A DNA stretch of 16,658 bases from Bacteroidales bacterium (GTDB lineage Bacteria > Bacteroidota > Bacteroidia > Bacteroidales > NBLH01), in NCBI GenBank assembly GCA_029933755.1, contig JAOZNO010000011.1, positions 1-16,658 on the forward strand, written 5' to 3'. Positions within the stretch are counted from its first letter, which is position 1, and each line of letters begins with the position of its first letter. The notes below the pieces were generated by a model. That model made no database searches and was not told the origin of the DNA. It saw only the letters and a program-made list of their open reading frames with translations. The position numbers and the translations under genes were made by a program. This document shows positions 7,779 through 15,300 of this stretch, one piece after another.

Positions 7779-7828
7779 CTCCGAAAAGTATGATTTTCTG
7801 TATTTAGCCGCTAAGCGGCTTTTCGGAG
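7779..7828. repeat. Inverted repeat with CTCCGAAAAG arms and inner AGCCGC hairpin
   Basis: CTCCGAAAAG (7779-7788) and CTTTTCGGAG (7819-7828) form a perfect 10-bp arm pair. Inside is a second perfect hairpin, AGCCGC (7806-7811) TAA GCGGCT (7815-7820), which shares two bases with the right arm, so the two stems compete. It lies between metX (which stops at 7841) and the GT4 gene. It may terminate the met operon, but there is no T run in that direction after the outer stem. The symmetric arms also suit a dispersed intergenic palindrome (REP-like). Confidence 0.6.
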
Positions 7829-7840
7829 TGCCGTCAACAT

Positions 7841-8851
7841 TTATGATAAGAATTTCTTTATTATTGATGATATTTGTTCATACTCCAACAAAAAGCCATC
7901 GTGCCCATAATCAGATTTAATCATATTTAATTCAGAATCAGGAATGTACTGCTTAAGCACATGTTGCTCTTCAGGTAAAAAAAGTATATCCGAATTTATT
8001 CCTATAATAAGAGTATTTGCCTTAATCAGTGCTAAAGCATTCTCAAGCCCAGCTCTGTTTCTTCCAACATTATGACTATCAAGCACTTTTGATAAAGTAT
8101 AATATGAATATGCATTAAAGCGGTTTTTAAGTTTTTCACCTTGATACCTTTGATAAGATTCCGCTTTAAAGTTACCTTTTAGCTCATTTGTTTCTTCTGC
8201 CTGTGATTTATTGTAAGCTACCGAGCTTCTATAACTAATTAAAGCTATTGATCTGGCAACTTCAAGACCTTTAGCACCTCCTTCAGGTTTATCTTCATAA
8301 AAACTCGAATCCGCTTCAATAGCCATACGTTGTGAAGCACTAAATGCAATTCCCCAGGGCGAGAACTTTGCATTTGTGGCAATAAGAAAAAGATTTTCAA
8401 TTCTTTTGGGCTGCATAATTGCCCACTCAATTGCCTGATGTCCACCAACAGAACCACCTGTTAATATATATATATTGTCGATTTTAAGATAATCTGCCAA
8501 TATTTGATGAGCATTTACAATATCGCGTACTGTAATTAATGGAAACTCACGATAATAAGGCTTAGATGTTTCCAAATTTACCGACAATGGCCCGGTTGTT
8601 CCATAGGCTGAACCTAAAATATTTGCACAAATAATAAAATGCTTTTCAGGGTCAAAAGACAGCCCTTCACCAACCATACCCGGCCACCATTCAGCAGGAT
8701 CTGAATTTGCCGTAAAGGCATGACTAATCCAAACGACATTTGATTTATTTTTATTCAATTTACCATAAGTGGTATATGCAATTTCAATAGCAGGTAAATA
8801 TTTGCCCGATTCTAATTGAAAGACTTTATTGTGTTTATATATCTCAGTCAT
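7841..8851 (-). CDS. metX: Homoserine O-acetyltransferase (MetX family)
   Basis: The 336-residue alpha/beta-hydrolase-fold protein shows the MetX hallmarks: WISHAFTANSDPAEWWPGMV (41-60), the GSAYGTTGP oxyanion region (80-88), the nucleophile elbow GGSVGG with Ser134, Asp288 in GINSDILF and His317 in YGHDGF, together a complete catalytic triad. It acylates homoserine with acetyl-CoA, the first committed step of methionine synthesis; some MetX proteins use succinyl-CoA instead, and I cannot decide acyl specificity here. The product is the substrate of MetY, encoded 21 bp upstream in the same transcript. The length is near the short end of the family (about 340-380). The gene is probably under the SAM-I riboswitch at 11987-12094 as last gene of the operon. 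Confidence 0.95.
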   Translation of the reverse strand: MTEIYKHNKVFQLESGKYLPAIEIAYTTYGKLNKNKSNVVWISHAFTANSDPAEWWPGMVGEGLSFDPEKHFIICANILGSAYGTTGPLSVNLETSKPYYREFPLITVRDIVNAHQILADYLKIDNIYILTGGSVGGHQAIEWAIMQPKRIENLFLIATNAKFSPWGIAFSASQRMAIEADSSFYEDKPEGGAKGLEVARSIALISYRSSVAYNKSQAEETNELKGNFKAESYQRYQGEKLKNRFNAYSYYTLSKVLDSHNVGRNRAGLENALALIKANTLIIGINSDILFLPEEQHVLKQYIPDSELNMIKSDYGHDGFLLEYEQISSIIKKFLS

Positions 8852-8872
8852 TTGCTATACCATAATTTATAA

Positions 8873-10177
8873 CTAATTTTCTATTTTTGAAAAAGCTTGT
8901 TCAATATCTGCTTTTATATCATCAATATGTTCAATACCAAGCGATAAACGCAAAAGGTTTTCTGTTACACCTGCTGCTGCCTGATCGTCACTACTTAATT
9001 GTTGATGCGTAGTAGCTGCTGGTTGAATTATTAAGGTTTTAGCATCACCTACATTAGCCAAATGACTTACTAGTTTTAAACTTTCAACAAATTTTGTGGT
9101 AGCCGTTTTATCACCTCTTATGGTAAAAGATAATACTCCACCAAAACCATTGTTCAGATATTTTTTAGCATTTTCATGACTATTGCTTGATTTTAAACCC
9201 GGATAATTAACAGTCTCTACAGCAGGGTGTTCTTCAAGCCATTTTGCGATTACCAAAGCATTATCAACAGTCCGTTGTACACGTAGCGATAAAGTTTCCA
9301 GCCCTTGTATTAATAAAAATGAGTTAAACGGACTAATTGCCGGACCAAAATCTCTTAAACCTTCAACACGTGCCCTGATAATAAATGCAATATTCCCAAA
9401 TGATGAATCAGCACCAAAAGTATCCCAAAAGTTCAATCCATGATAACTTTCACTAGGTTCGCTAAATTGAGTGAATTTACCATTTCCCCAATTATAGTTT
9501 CCACCATCAACAATTACACCACCAATACTGGTTCCATGTCCACCAATCCATTTTGTAGCTGATTCAACAACCACATTAGCACCTAGTTTTAATGGTTGTG
9601 CTAAATATCCACCTGCACCAAATGTATTATCCACAAAGAAAGGGATATCGTATTTTTTTGCCAGTGAAGCTATTGCTTTAAAATCAGGCACACTAAAACC
9701 CGGGTTACCAATAGTTTCGGTATAAATTACCTTGGTATTTTCATCAATTAATGGTTCAAAACTTTCTGCTTTATCGTCTTTTGCAAACTTTACCGTTATG
9801 CCCAAATTTTTAAAAGTATGTTTAAACTGGTTATAAGTTCCGCCATACAAAAAAGGTGAAGTAACAATATTATCCCCCGGCTTTAAAATATTATTCAAAG
9901 CAATAAATTGAGCCGCATGTCCTGATGCTACAGCCAGTGCAGCAACACCGCCTTCCAATGCAGCAATTCGTTTTTCAAACACATCGGTAGTTGGATTCTG
10001 AAGACGAGTATAAATATTGCCAAATTCTTTTAAAGCAAACAAGTTTGCACCATGTTCCGAATCTTTAAAAACATATGAAGCAGTTTGATAAAGTGGAACA
10101 GCCCTTGATAATGTATCACTGTCAGGTGTATGTCCTGCATGTACTTGTAATGTATCGAAATGATATGTATTTTCCAT
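8873..10177 (-). CDS. metY: O-acetylhomoserine aminocarboxypropyltransferase / sulfhydrylase (MetY)
   Basis: I use the ATG at 10177 (434 residues, MENTYHFDTLQVHAGHTPD...); the frame reaches a TTG at 10201, but the added eight residues are not family-like. The Cys/Met-metabolism PLP fold is clear: Tyr57/Arg59 in YTRLQNP, the phosphate-binding SGHAAQ (85-90), Tyr111, VDNTFG with Asp183, and the Schiff-base Lys209 in ESATKWIGGHGTS. The insertion-rich region after it (NWGNGKFTQFSEPSESYHGL) is characteristic of MetY rather than MetB/MetZ. The enzyme makes homocysteine from O-acetylhomoserine and sulfide in the cytosol. It lies between aspartokinase (150 bp upstream) and metX (21 bp downstream), so substrate producer and user are co-transcribed. 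A large inverted repeat (10237-10312) lies in the gap before it. Confidence 0.95.
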   Translation of the reverse strand: MENTYHFDTLQVHAGHTPDSDTLSRAVPLYQTASYVFKDSEHGANLFALKEFGNIYTRLQNPTTDVFEKRIAALEGGVAALAVASGHAAQFIALNNILKPGDNIVTSPFLYGGTYNQFKHTFKNLGITVKFAKDDKAESFEPLIDENTKVIYTETIGNPGFSVPDFKAIASLAKKYDIPFFVDNTFGAGGYLAQPLKLGANVVVESATKWIGGHGTSIGGVIVDGGNYNWGNGKFTQFSEPSESYHGLNFWDTFGADSSFGNIAFIIRARVEGLRDFGPAISPFNSFLLIQGLETLSLRVQRTVDNALVIAKWLEEHPAVETVNYPGLKSSNSHENAKKYLNNGFGGVLSFTIRGDKTATTKFVESLKLVSHLANVGDAKTLIIQPAATTHQQLSSDDQAAAGVTENLLRLSLGIEHIDDIKADIEQAFSKIEN

Positions 10178-10236
10178 TTTGTTTATTTTTAAATTAAGCA
10201 AGCCCTTTTAAAATACCTTTATACTAATGCAATATC

Positions 10237-10312
10237 CGTAGTACGAACTACTGTTCATTATACATTACGCACAATTATATTAAGCTAAGTTTTAATGAAC
10301 CGTACCACTACG
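10237..10312. repeat. Interrupted long inverted repeat between aspartokinase and metY
   Basis: On the plus strand CGTA-GTACG-(7 nt)-GTTCATTA (10237-10260) pairs with TAATGAAC-CGTAC-(CAC)-TACG (10293-10312), giving 17 bp in three blocks (8, 5 and 4) with bulges and a 32-nt loop. An alternative small hairpin, GTAGT-ACGA-ACTAC (10238-10251), lies within the left arm. It does not show SAM-riboswitch core sequences and has no T run after it. It could be an mRNA processing/stability element that sets metY level, or a degenerate small mobile palindrome. Confidence 0.6.
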
Positions 10313-10326
10313 CTCTATAAATAATA

Positions 10327-11739
10327 TTAGTTTTCAATAAAAGAATTAATAGTAAATTGATTGTTTGTTTGAAATAATGCTTTGTGCAATTTCAGAAGTG
10401 CTTTTTTTGTATTCTTTTCATCAATTAGCAAGTAGGTAACCACATCAGAAGCACCAATTGAGCTTAAATGAATATTAATACCTTCTTCAGAAATAGCAGT
10501 AAGAATTCTGGCTCCTACTCCATAAGCTTCAGTCATTCCATTACCAACCACTGCTATAAGTGCAAGATCCTTTTTCACTATAACACCGGTAATTGACTGT
10601 AAATCCAGCTTCTTTATCAAACTGGCAGCTTCCTCAATTATATCCTTATCCAATAATAAATTAATTGAGATTTGTGAAGTAATAACCGAATTAATGTTAA
10701 TTGCGTTAATATTAAGCACCTTTGTTATTTCTGAAAGAATTCCCGGAATATAACCAACACCCGGACCTTTTATACTCAAAACACCTGTATTATATTCAAC
10801 TGTTACACTTTTAGCAACCTCTGGATGTACTGAGACTTTGTTATCAATAACTGTTTGCGGTACATCGCAAGGATTATCTTTAAAAATATTAAAAATTCTG
10901 ATTGGAATATTCGTATTTTGAACAGGCTCTACCGTTCTTGGGTGTAATATTCCAGCTCCAAAATAAGCTAATTCAGCAGCTTCGAGATAAGTAAGATGCC
11001 TGATTGGTTTAGGGTTTACGACATGTTTTGGATCACCTGTCATAAAACCATCCACATCTTTCCATATATCTAATGATTTGGCATTTAAACAATGGGCAAA
11101 AGCAGCCGCACTATAATCAGAGCCACCCTTTCCAAGTAAAGTTACTTCAGATTTTTCAGAAATCGCATAAAACCCCGGAACAATATAAATTTTGCTTTCC
11201 AAAAATTTATTAGCAATATTTTTTTTAGAAGATTCTAAATTAACACTTGCATTTCCAAAAACACCATCGGTTAATAAACCTGCTGTTTCAGGAAATACAA
11301 TCTTAGAATCCAGCCCCTTATCCTTTAAAACTCCATTTAGAACGATTGCACTAAGTTTTTCGCCAAAACTTAGAATATAGTCATTTGCTTTCTCAGGAAT
11401 ATCTCTGACAAAGAAAATCCCCCTTAAATATTGCTTTAAAGTATTTAATTGTTCAGAAACTTGTGCAAAAGTTTTATTTCTTATTTCAGTATTCTCAATC
11501 GTTTCCAGAATAATTTCAGATTTAAGCTGATATAAAAAATCATATAATGATGAAGCTACATCCTCTTCCGTGAAAAAAGTATCAAGACTGTGTCTTATTT
11601 TATCTGTTACGCCAAAAAATGCCGATACAACAATTATTGGTGGCAGTTCATAGGACTTAATAACCTTAATAACCTGTAAAATTGTTTGGGCATTTTTGAG
11701 ACTGGAACCACCTATTTTTATAATATTTCTTTTACTCAT
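10327..11739 (-). CDS. lysC: Aspartate kinase with two C-terminal ACT domains
   Basis: The 470-residue protein is a monofunctional aspartokinase. Its amino-acid-kinase domain carries IKIGGSSLKN (7-16; the family's KFGGTS motif), LLGKGGSDYSAAAFA (201-215; GRGGSD-type), WKDVDGFMTGDPKHV (226-240) and YLEAAELAYFGAGILHPRTVEP (251-272). Two ACT-like regulatory regions follow (about 310-385 and 390-460, the second with ALIAVVGNGM and VVTYLL). It phosphorylates aspartate, feeding methionine, threonine and lysine synthesis. As first gene of a transcript with metY and metX, and behind a SAM-I riboswitch, this paralogue is likely dedicated to methionine; the feedback effector bound by its ACT domains is not known. 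Homoserine dehydrogenase is not in the window. The symbol lysC is by family, not by proven role. Confidence 0.92.
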   Translation of the reverse strand: MSKRNIIKIGGSSLKNAQTILQVIKVIKSYELPPIIVVSAFFGVTDKIRHSLDTFFTEEDVASSLYDFLYQLKSEIILETIENTEIRNKTFAQVSEQLNTLKQYLRGIFFVRDIPEKANDYILSFGEKLSAIVLNGVLKDKGLDSKIVFPETAGLLTDGVFGNASVNLESSKKNIANKFLESKIYIVPGFYAISEKSEVTLLGKGGSDYSAAAFAHCLNAKSLDIWKDVDGFMTGDPKHVVNPKPIRHLTYLEAAELAYFGAGILHPRTVEPVQNTNIPIRIFNIFKDNPCDVPQTVIDNKVSVHPEVAKSVTVEYNTGVLSIKGPGVGYIPGILSEITKVLNINAININSVITSQISINLLLDKDIIEEAASLIKKLDLQSITGVIVKKDLALIAVVGNGMTEAYGVGARILTAISEEGINIHLSSIGASDVVTYLLIDEKNTKKALLKLHKALFQTNNQFTINSFIEN

Positions 11740-11833
11740 TTTTGTATTTTTTTTGGGAAGCCGTTAAAACATCTGAATTATTTTAGCAAACTGCATTATA
11801 AAACAATTTGTTTTCTAAAACACAGCCAGGAGA

Positions 11834-11897
11834 GCTATGCAACTTATGCGCTAGATTTTAACTACAAAAAGTCAATTAAAAAAATCTGCGCTATAGC
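11834..11897 (-). other. Long hairpin in the aspartokinase leader, between riboswitch and start codon
   Basis: On the plus strand GCGC-T-AGATTTT (11848-11859) pairs with AAAATCT-GCGC (11881-11891): 11 bp with one bulged base. It is flanked by a further 5-bp pairing, GCTAT (11834-11838) with ATAGC (11893-11897). It begins roughly 90 nt after the riboswitch and ends about 95 nt before the ATG at 11739. No T run follows, so it is not a standard terminator. It may belong to the expression platform or protect or regulate the leader; no protein-coding function is evident in the 11740-11985 stretch. Confidence 0.5.
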
Positions 11898-11986
11898 ATG
11901 CACATCCAAATTGATTGCAAAACCAAGATGGTGTTCAAACTAATAATAAAAAATTGTAAATTCTTTAACATGATTTCAGTTCTTTA

Positions 11987-12094
11987 AATTTATAATCTCC
12001 CGTTTTTTCGGGATTAGGTATTGGCACCTTGCCTAAAGCAGGCAGGTTGTCAGAGTTTCACAGAGCCTATTCTCTCCACTCTTCTGTATAAATC
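11987..12094 (-). ncRNA. SAM-I (S-box) riboswitch upstream of aspartokinase-metY-metX
   Basis: The minus strand shows the S-box core in order. P1 is ATTTATA (12087-12093) with TATAAAT (11988-11994). The AGAAGAGTGGAGAGA kink-turn strand follows, then GGCTCTGTGAAACTCTGACAACC split across P2/P2b and its junction (12067-12045). P3 is CCTGCC...GGCAAGG, then GGTGCCAATACC, and P4 is CCCG-A6-CGGG (12012-11999). The GAAAC-type and ACAACC/GGTGCCAAT conserved segments match the family well. In this class, SAM binding stabilises P1 and turns gene expression off. The expression platform is less clear: the 3' P1 strand can also pair with downstream AATTTA, and a weak AT-only hairpin before a six-T run (11948-11953) may be the terminator. 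It should control the operon in response to SAM. Confidence 0.9.
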
Positions 12095-12123
12095 AAACAA
12101 CTTTCATTTGTACTAAGGGTAAC

Positions 12124-12142
12124 CTTTAAGAACACCTTAAAG
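12124..12142 (-). other. Small perfect hairpin in the leader before the riboswitch
   Basis: CTTTAAG (12124-12130) and CTTAAAG (12136-12142) form a 7-bp stem with a 5-nt loop, about 30 nt after the predicted transcript start. It may protect the 5' end of the RNA; no T run follows on the minus strand. Confidence 0.4.
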
Positions 12143-12180
12143 TTCTATGTACATTGAAGGATTATTTGAATTCTTGAGGA

Positions 12181-12212
12181 CAAAACTAAATCAAAGTTTT
12201 TTATCTGGCAAA
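12181..12212 (-). promoter_or_regulatory. Bacteroidota-type promoter of the SAM-regulated met operon
   Basis: TTTG (12209-12212, minus strand) is followed after 20 nt by TAGTTTTG (12181-12188), a full TAnnTTTG match. The predicted start near 12174 lies about 80 nt before the riboswitch, giving an untranslated leader of about 435 nt ahead of the aspartokinase ATG. Confidence 0.6.
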
Positions 12213-12420
12213 TTTAATTTTAAAAAATTCATTACAAATACTACTATTTTAAGTTAAAACCAAACAATTCACAAGCAATATTTTACTAATTAACTGCAAA
12301 TTACATGAATAAATACGAAAATGGAATTAAACTAATTCAAAATAAACAAACTTGGGCAAATTGTTCTTCTTCACTTCTACTCTCCCGATTAATTTACACT
12401 TATTTTAAATACGACTTACT

Positions 12421-12441
12421 AAAAAACAGCTTAGGAAAGCT
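12421..12441 (-). terminator. Likely intrinsic terminator of the beta-barrel gene
   Basis: On the minus strand AGCTT-TCCT-AAGCT (12441-12428) makes a short 5-bp stem, followed by G and six T residues (12421-12426). It lies four bases after the stop codon. The stem is short, so efficiency is uncertain; it separates this gene from the met-operon promoter. Confidence 0.45.
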
Positions 12442-12444
12442 CTA

Positions 12445-13104
12445 TTACAGTGAATACCCAAAGCCAAAACTCACTAAAAAGGATTTATTCCTCATTTCTT
12501 CAACCAAAATTTTATCGGGTTCCAACATTAATAATCCCGAATTTAAACTCCCCTCTACCAAAAATAAAATTTTTGATGAAATTTTATACTGTACTCCTAA
12601 ACTAAAAAATATACCCCAATCAACTGATTCAGTTTTATACATAATACTATTCTCCCATGAGCGATCTTCAGGAGGTGCAACTGCATAATTTGTTTCAGTT
12701 CCATTATCTTGTGCATTCATTAATATAGCCAGAAAAATTCCTGTTTTAAAATAAGGTTTGACATTCTTACCAAAATTATATTTAAACCCAGCAGGCATTG
12801 TAAGGTAATCATAAATTCGTTCACCCTCTGTTTTCGTATTATTTGAAAAATCCTGTGAAGAATATTTAAACCCCTTTTGTTCATAATTAATTTCAAAAAT
12901 ACCATCAATCCGTTTACTCATAGGTTTTAATACAAATACACCAGCACTTATACTCTCTCTATGACTACTGATAAAAGGATAATAGCCTGAAATGTTAGTG
13001 AAATTTGGTCCTGCTTTAGCACCTAAAACTACTGATTGTGAATAAAGTGAAACTTCTAGAATTAACAAGAGTATGAATAAAGAGTATTTTAGAAATTTGA
13101 ACAT
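12445..13104 (-). CDS. Outer-membrane beta-barrel protein (PorT/OMP_b-brl-like)
   Basis: The 219-residue product starts with a signal peptide (MFKFLKYSLFILLLILEVSLYSQ) and continues with VVLGAKAGPNFTNISG, the usual first strand of Bacteroidota small-porin (OMP_b-brl_2) proteins. Alternating hydrophobic strands follow, e.g. GIFEINYEQKGFKY (~68-81), YDYLTMPAGFKYNFG (~98-112), VKPYFKTGIFLAIL (~115-128) and WGIFFSLGVQYKI (~162-174), and it ends in FLVSFGFGYSL with aromatic residues at the last strand. It should insert into the outer membrane as an 8-10-stranded barrel; ligand and function are unknown. It lies 117 bp downstream of tldE and has a terminator-like hairpin just after its stop. No confident promoter was seen; a TAACTTTA about 15 nt before the ATG is a weak candidate. 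Confidence 0.8.
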   Translation of the reverse strand: MFKFLKYSLFILLLILEVSLYSQSVVLGAKAGPNFTNISGYYPFISSHRESISAGVFVLKPMSKRIDGIFEINYEQKGFKYSSQDFSNNTKTEGERIYDYLTMPAGFKYNFGKNVKPYFKTGIFLAILMNAQDNGTETNYAVAPPEDRSWENSIMYKTESVDWGIFFSLGVQYKISSKILFLVEGSLNSGLLMLEPDKILVEEMRNKSFLVSFGFGYSL

Positions 13105-13221
13105 TTTTTAATGATATATAAAGTTAAAGAAAGCAATTCGACAATAACTCTGCTTTCCTAACGATGATTAATATCCTAAATCAATTTTAATTAACATTTT
13201 AAACAGCTTTGAAAAGTTGTT

Positions 13222-14541
13222 CTACGAACCACTAAACGAAATATCATCAAATAACATAGAAGGAACTTGCCATTTTGCATATGGATATGGGTCATTAAGC
13301 ATTTCAACCAAACGTTTCCAAAAATCTTTTGCATTACCCGAGATATTCATTTCGTTAATTGGCTTAACAAGTTTTCCATTTTCAATTAAAAAGCCTGAAA
13401 CTCCATAAGAAAAATCACCCGTAGTTGAGTTCGAATTTCCGCCATTAAAGCTGGTTACCCAAATAGCCTTATTTAGAGAAGTAACTGTTTCATTAAATGA
13501 CTTTTTACCTGTTTGGAAAATTAAGTTTGAGCTGCTACCTCCATTAATCTTCATTCCTAATTTTCGTCCGTAATAATCATCTACAAAATAAGTTTTAAGT
13601 ATTCCTTTTTCAATTACAGTTCTTTTTTCAGAAGCAATTCCCTGCTCATCAAAAATTCGAGAGCCCAAACCTTTTAAAATAAATGGATCATCAACAATAG
13701 TAAGAATATTAGAAGTGATATTTTTATTAAGCATACCATCTAAATAGGAACTTTTTTGCTGAATTGCCGCTGCAGATAATGGTGACATCAACATGGAAAC
13801 CAATCCCATTGCTGCCCGGTTCTCAACCAGCATACTATATTTACCCGATTTGACCTTACTTTGTCCAATTTTATTTAATGCTCCATCAGCTGCTTTTTCA
13901 CCAATAGTTTTTAAATCAGGAATTTCATCCTTAAAACGGGACTGTATATAAAACCAATCCTCGGGACGTGCATCACCATCACGAACAGTCACTTCTGCGC
14001 CTACTGAAAAAGAGCTTCCTTCTTTACTAGCCGAAAAACCATTGCTATGCACTTTTAAGCTGTGAAAAGTGCCATCACCATATCCGGCAGCTACCGAAAT
14101 AATTTTATCACTTTTACTTTTTGCTGCTTCGTAAACTTCTTTTACCGTATTAAGCCTGAATTCTGTATCAATTTCTCCAAACTTATGGTCGAATAGCTCC
14201 AAATCCATATCAAAATTAGTAGGATATAATTTGGGATCAGGTAATGAACGAAATTTATCAGCTGTAAGAAATTTAGTTGATAAAACTGCCTGCTCAACAA
14301 ACTTTTTCAGACTATCTCGATCCAAATCATTGGTTGAGTGACTAGAATATTTATGATTAACATAAACATTTATTGAAAGGCCACTTTGCTGTGCCTCTTG
14401 TAACTGCTCAATTTCTCCATCGCGATATTGAATATCAACACCACTATCGTTACTAATATCTATTGCTATTTCATCAGCTCCATTTTTTTTTGCTAAATCA
14501 ATTACAAATTGAGCCAATGATTCTTTTTCGTTTATTGTCAT
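13222..14541 (-). CDS. pmbA: TldE/PmbA, non-catalytic partner of the TldD metalloprotease
   Basis: The 439-residue protein fits the PmbA/TldE family. The N-terminal domain has ADEIAIDISNDSGVDIQYRD and SGLSINVYVNHKYSSHSTND (~21-74). The middle region has GKYSMLVENRAAMGLVSMLM (~237-256) and SYLDGMLNK, and the C-terminal domain has DDYYGRKLGMKINGGSSSNL and FSYGVSGFLIENGKLVKPINEMNISG. It lacks the HExxxH metal motif of TldD, as expected. In E. coli the TldD/TldE heterodimer degrades unfolded or leader peptides, matures microcin B17 and is implicated in loss of the CcdA antitoxin. Here the partner tldD is on the same strand but separated by two small genes; the gap to the preceding toxin-like gene is 11 bp, so it is almost certainly co-transcribed with the cassette. 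The start ATG at 14541 gives a normal N-terminus. Confidence 0.93.
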   Translation of the reverse strand: MTINEKESLAQFVIDLAKKNGADEIAIDISNDSGVDIQYRDGEIEQLQEAQQSGLSINVYVNHKYSSHSTNDLDRDSLKKFVEQAVLSTKFLTADKFRSLPDPKLYPTNFDMDLELFDHKFGEIDTEFRLNTVKEVYEAAKSKSDKIISVAAGYGDGTFHSLKVHSNGFSASKEGSSFSVGAEVTVRDGDARPEDWFYIQSRFKDEIPDLKTIGEKAADGALNKIGQSKVKSGKYSMLVENRAAMGLVSMLMSPLSAAAIQQKSSYLDGMLNKNITSNILTIVDDPFILKGLGSRIFDEQGIASEKRTVIEKGILKTYFVDDYYGRKLGMKINGGSSSNLIFQTGKKSFNETVTSLNKAIWVTSFNGGNSNSTTGDFSYGVSGFLIENGKLVKPINEMNISGNAKDFWKRLVEMLNDPYPYAKWQVPSMLFDDISFSGS

Positions 14542-14552
14542 TTTATATGTTT

Positions 14553-14906
14553 TTATATTGTCTGTCTGATATAACTTAAAACTTCGTATAAGGAAATTTC
14601 ATTTGCTGCCTCAATCGTATTTTCTATTCCAATATGTTTGTGAAATGGATATGTACTGATTTTTTTGTGGTAATGCGCATTATCCCAACGCATAATTAAC
14701 TTGTGATGAAAATCCATCCAATGGAAAGAGTATTTTCTTTTTACAGAATTATCTTCATTAAATATTAACACATCTTTACATGAAAGAATAGAATCATTTT
14801 TGAAATAGATATTTGCATCAAAAAGGACTTTATTATAATCAGTATTATAGGTAATAATCTCATAATTTTGAATAATTTCACGAAACTCAAGAATTATGTG
14901 CTCCAT
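14553..14906 (-). CDS. TumE/DUF6516-like putative toxin of a toxin-antitoxin pair
   Basis: I place the start at the ATG at 14906 because AAGGA precedes it at a good distance; a longer frame to 14957 overlaps the upstream gene too far. The 117-residue product has the layout I know from TumE/DUF6516 proteins: YSFHWMDFHHKLIMRWDNAHYH (59-80, with the conserved R-W-D-N), then a His-containing TYPFHKHIG (85-93) and the C-terminal LYEVLSYI. Such proteins are predicted type II toxins encoded directly downstream of a small helical protein, and this is the arrangement here: the upstream ORF overlaps it by 20 nt. The mechanism of this family is not something I can state. It ends 11 bp before tldE. The family call rests on recalled motif pattern and gene context and needs a profile search. 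Confidence 0.62.
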   Translation of the reverse strand: MEHIILEFREIIQNYEIITYNTDYNKVLFDANIYFKNDSILSCKDVLIFNEDNSVKRKYSFHWMDFHHKLIMRWDNAHYHKKISTYPFHKHIGIENTIEAANEISLYEVLSYIRQTI

Positions 14907-15285
14907 TATTTTCCTTTTGAAGATTTTTGTAATAATTAGCTGCCTTTTCGTTAACAATTGTTAGCACATCGCTTTGCTTATGATAATTAGTTAAACCTTC
15001 ATTTTGCAGTGTATTCATTAATTGTTCAGCATTATTAAAACTATGAATTGCCGCTTCCCATTTAATACTGTCATCCCATCTCTCAAAATCTTCCTTTACC
15101 TCTCTATTTAAATATTTTTTCTCAAATTCAGTAAAGTCTATTTTGTATTTGGTTTCATAAAACGAAATTTCAGATTTATAGGTAACAATATCTTGTAATA
15201 AAGTTTCTGTTAATTTTTTCTTAACAAAAGCTTCGATATTAATAAAGCCTAACTTCTTGACTGTATTTTCAAGTACTACATTCAT
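14887..15285 (-). CDS. Putative antitoxin of the TumE-like pair (small helical protein)
   Basis: The ATG at 15285 is taken as start (132 residues); the frame continues to a TTG at 15303. The protein is rich in Lys, Glu and aromatic residues and appears all-helical. Residues ~7-18 (ENTVKKLGFINI) precede a charged helical region with TYKSEISFYETKYKIDFTEFEKK (~35-57), then RWDDSIKWEAAIHSFNNAEQLM (~68-89). This KY-x-ID-x-x-EFEKK / DD-x-x-x-WE pattern is what I recall from the gene that precedes DUF6516 toxins in other bacteria. No HTH or ribbon-helix-helix is evident, so whether it binds DNA is open. Its 3' end overlaps the downstream toxin-like gene by 20 nt, typical of a coupled pair. It follows tldD by 63 bp, and a promoter (15301-15332) sits in that gap. 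Confidence 0.58.
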   Translation of the reverse strand: MNVVLENTVKKLGFINIEAFVKKKLTETLLQDIVTYKSEISFYETKYKIDFTEFEKKYLNREVKEDFERWDDSIKWEAAIHSFNNAEQLMNTLQNEGLTNYHKQSDVLTIVNEKAANYYKNLQKENNGAHNS

Positions 15286-15300
15286 AATATTATTTATTAA

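Noticed and set aside
10237..10312. A second SAM riboswitch ahead of metY
   Set aside because: The inverted repeat lacks the S-box core segments (GTGAAAC, CAACC, GGTGCCAAT) and I could not fit a SAM-II pattern.
11686..11943. Plus-strand ORF of 85 codons over the aspartokinase leader
   Set aside because: It overlaps the aspartokinase start and the structured leader, has no family features, and no promoter or RBS supports it.
12305..12688. 127-codon plus-strand ORF overlapping the beta-barrel gene
   Set aside because: Most of it is antisense to the beta-barrel gene (12445-13104), which has a signal peptide and barrel strands. The plus-strand protein has no recognisable motif and spans the terminator region, so I regard it as a shadow.
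13140..13221. Terminator after tldE
   Set aside because: Only 4-5-bp interrupted stems without a T run were found; read-through into the beta-barrel gene cannot be excluded, but no terminator is supported.
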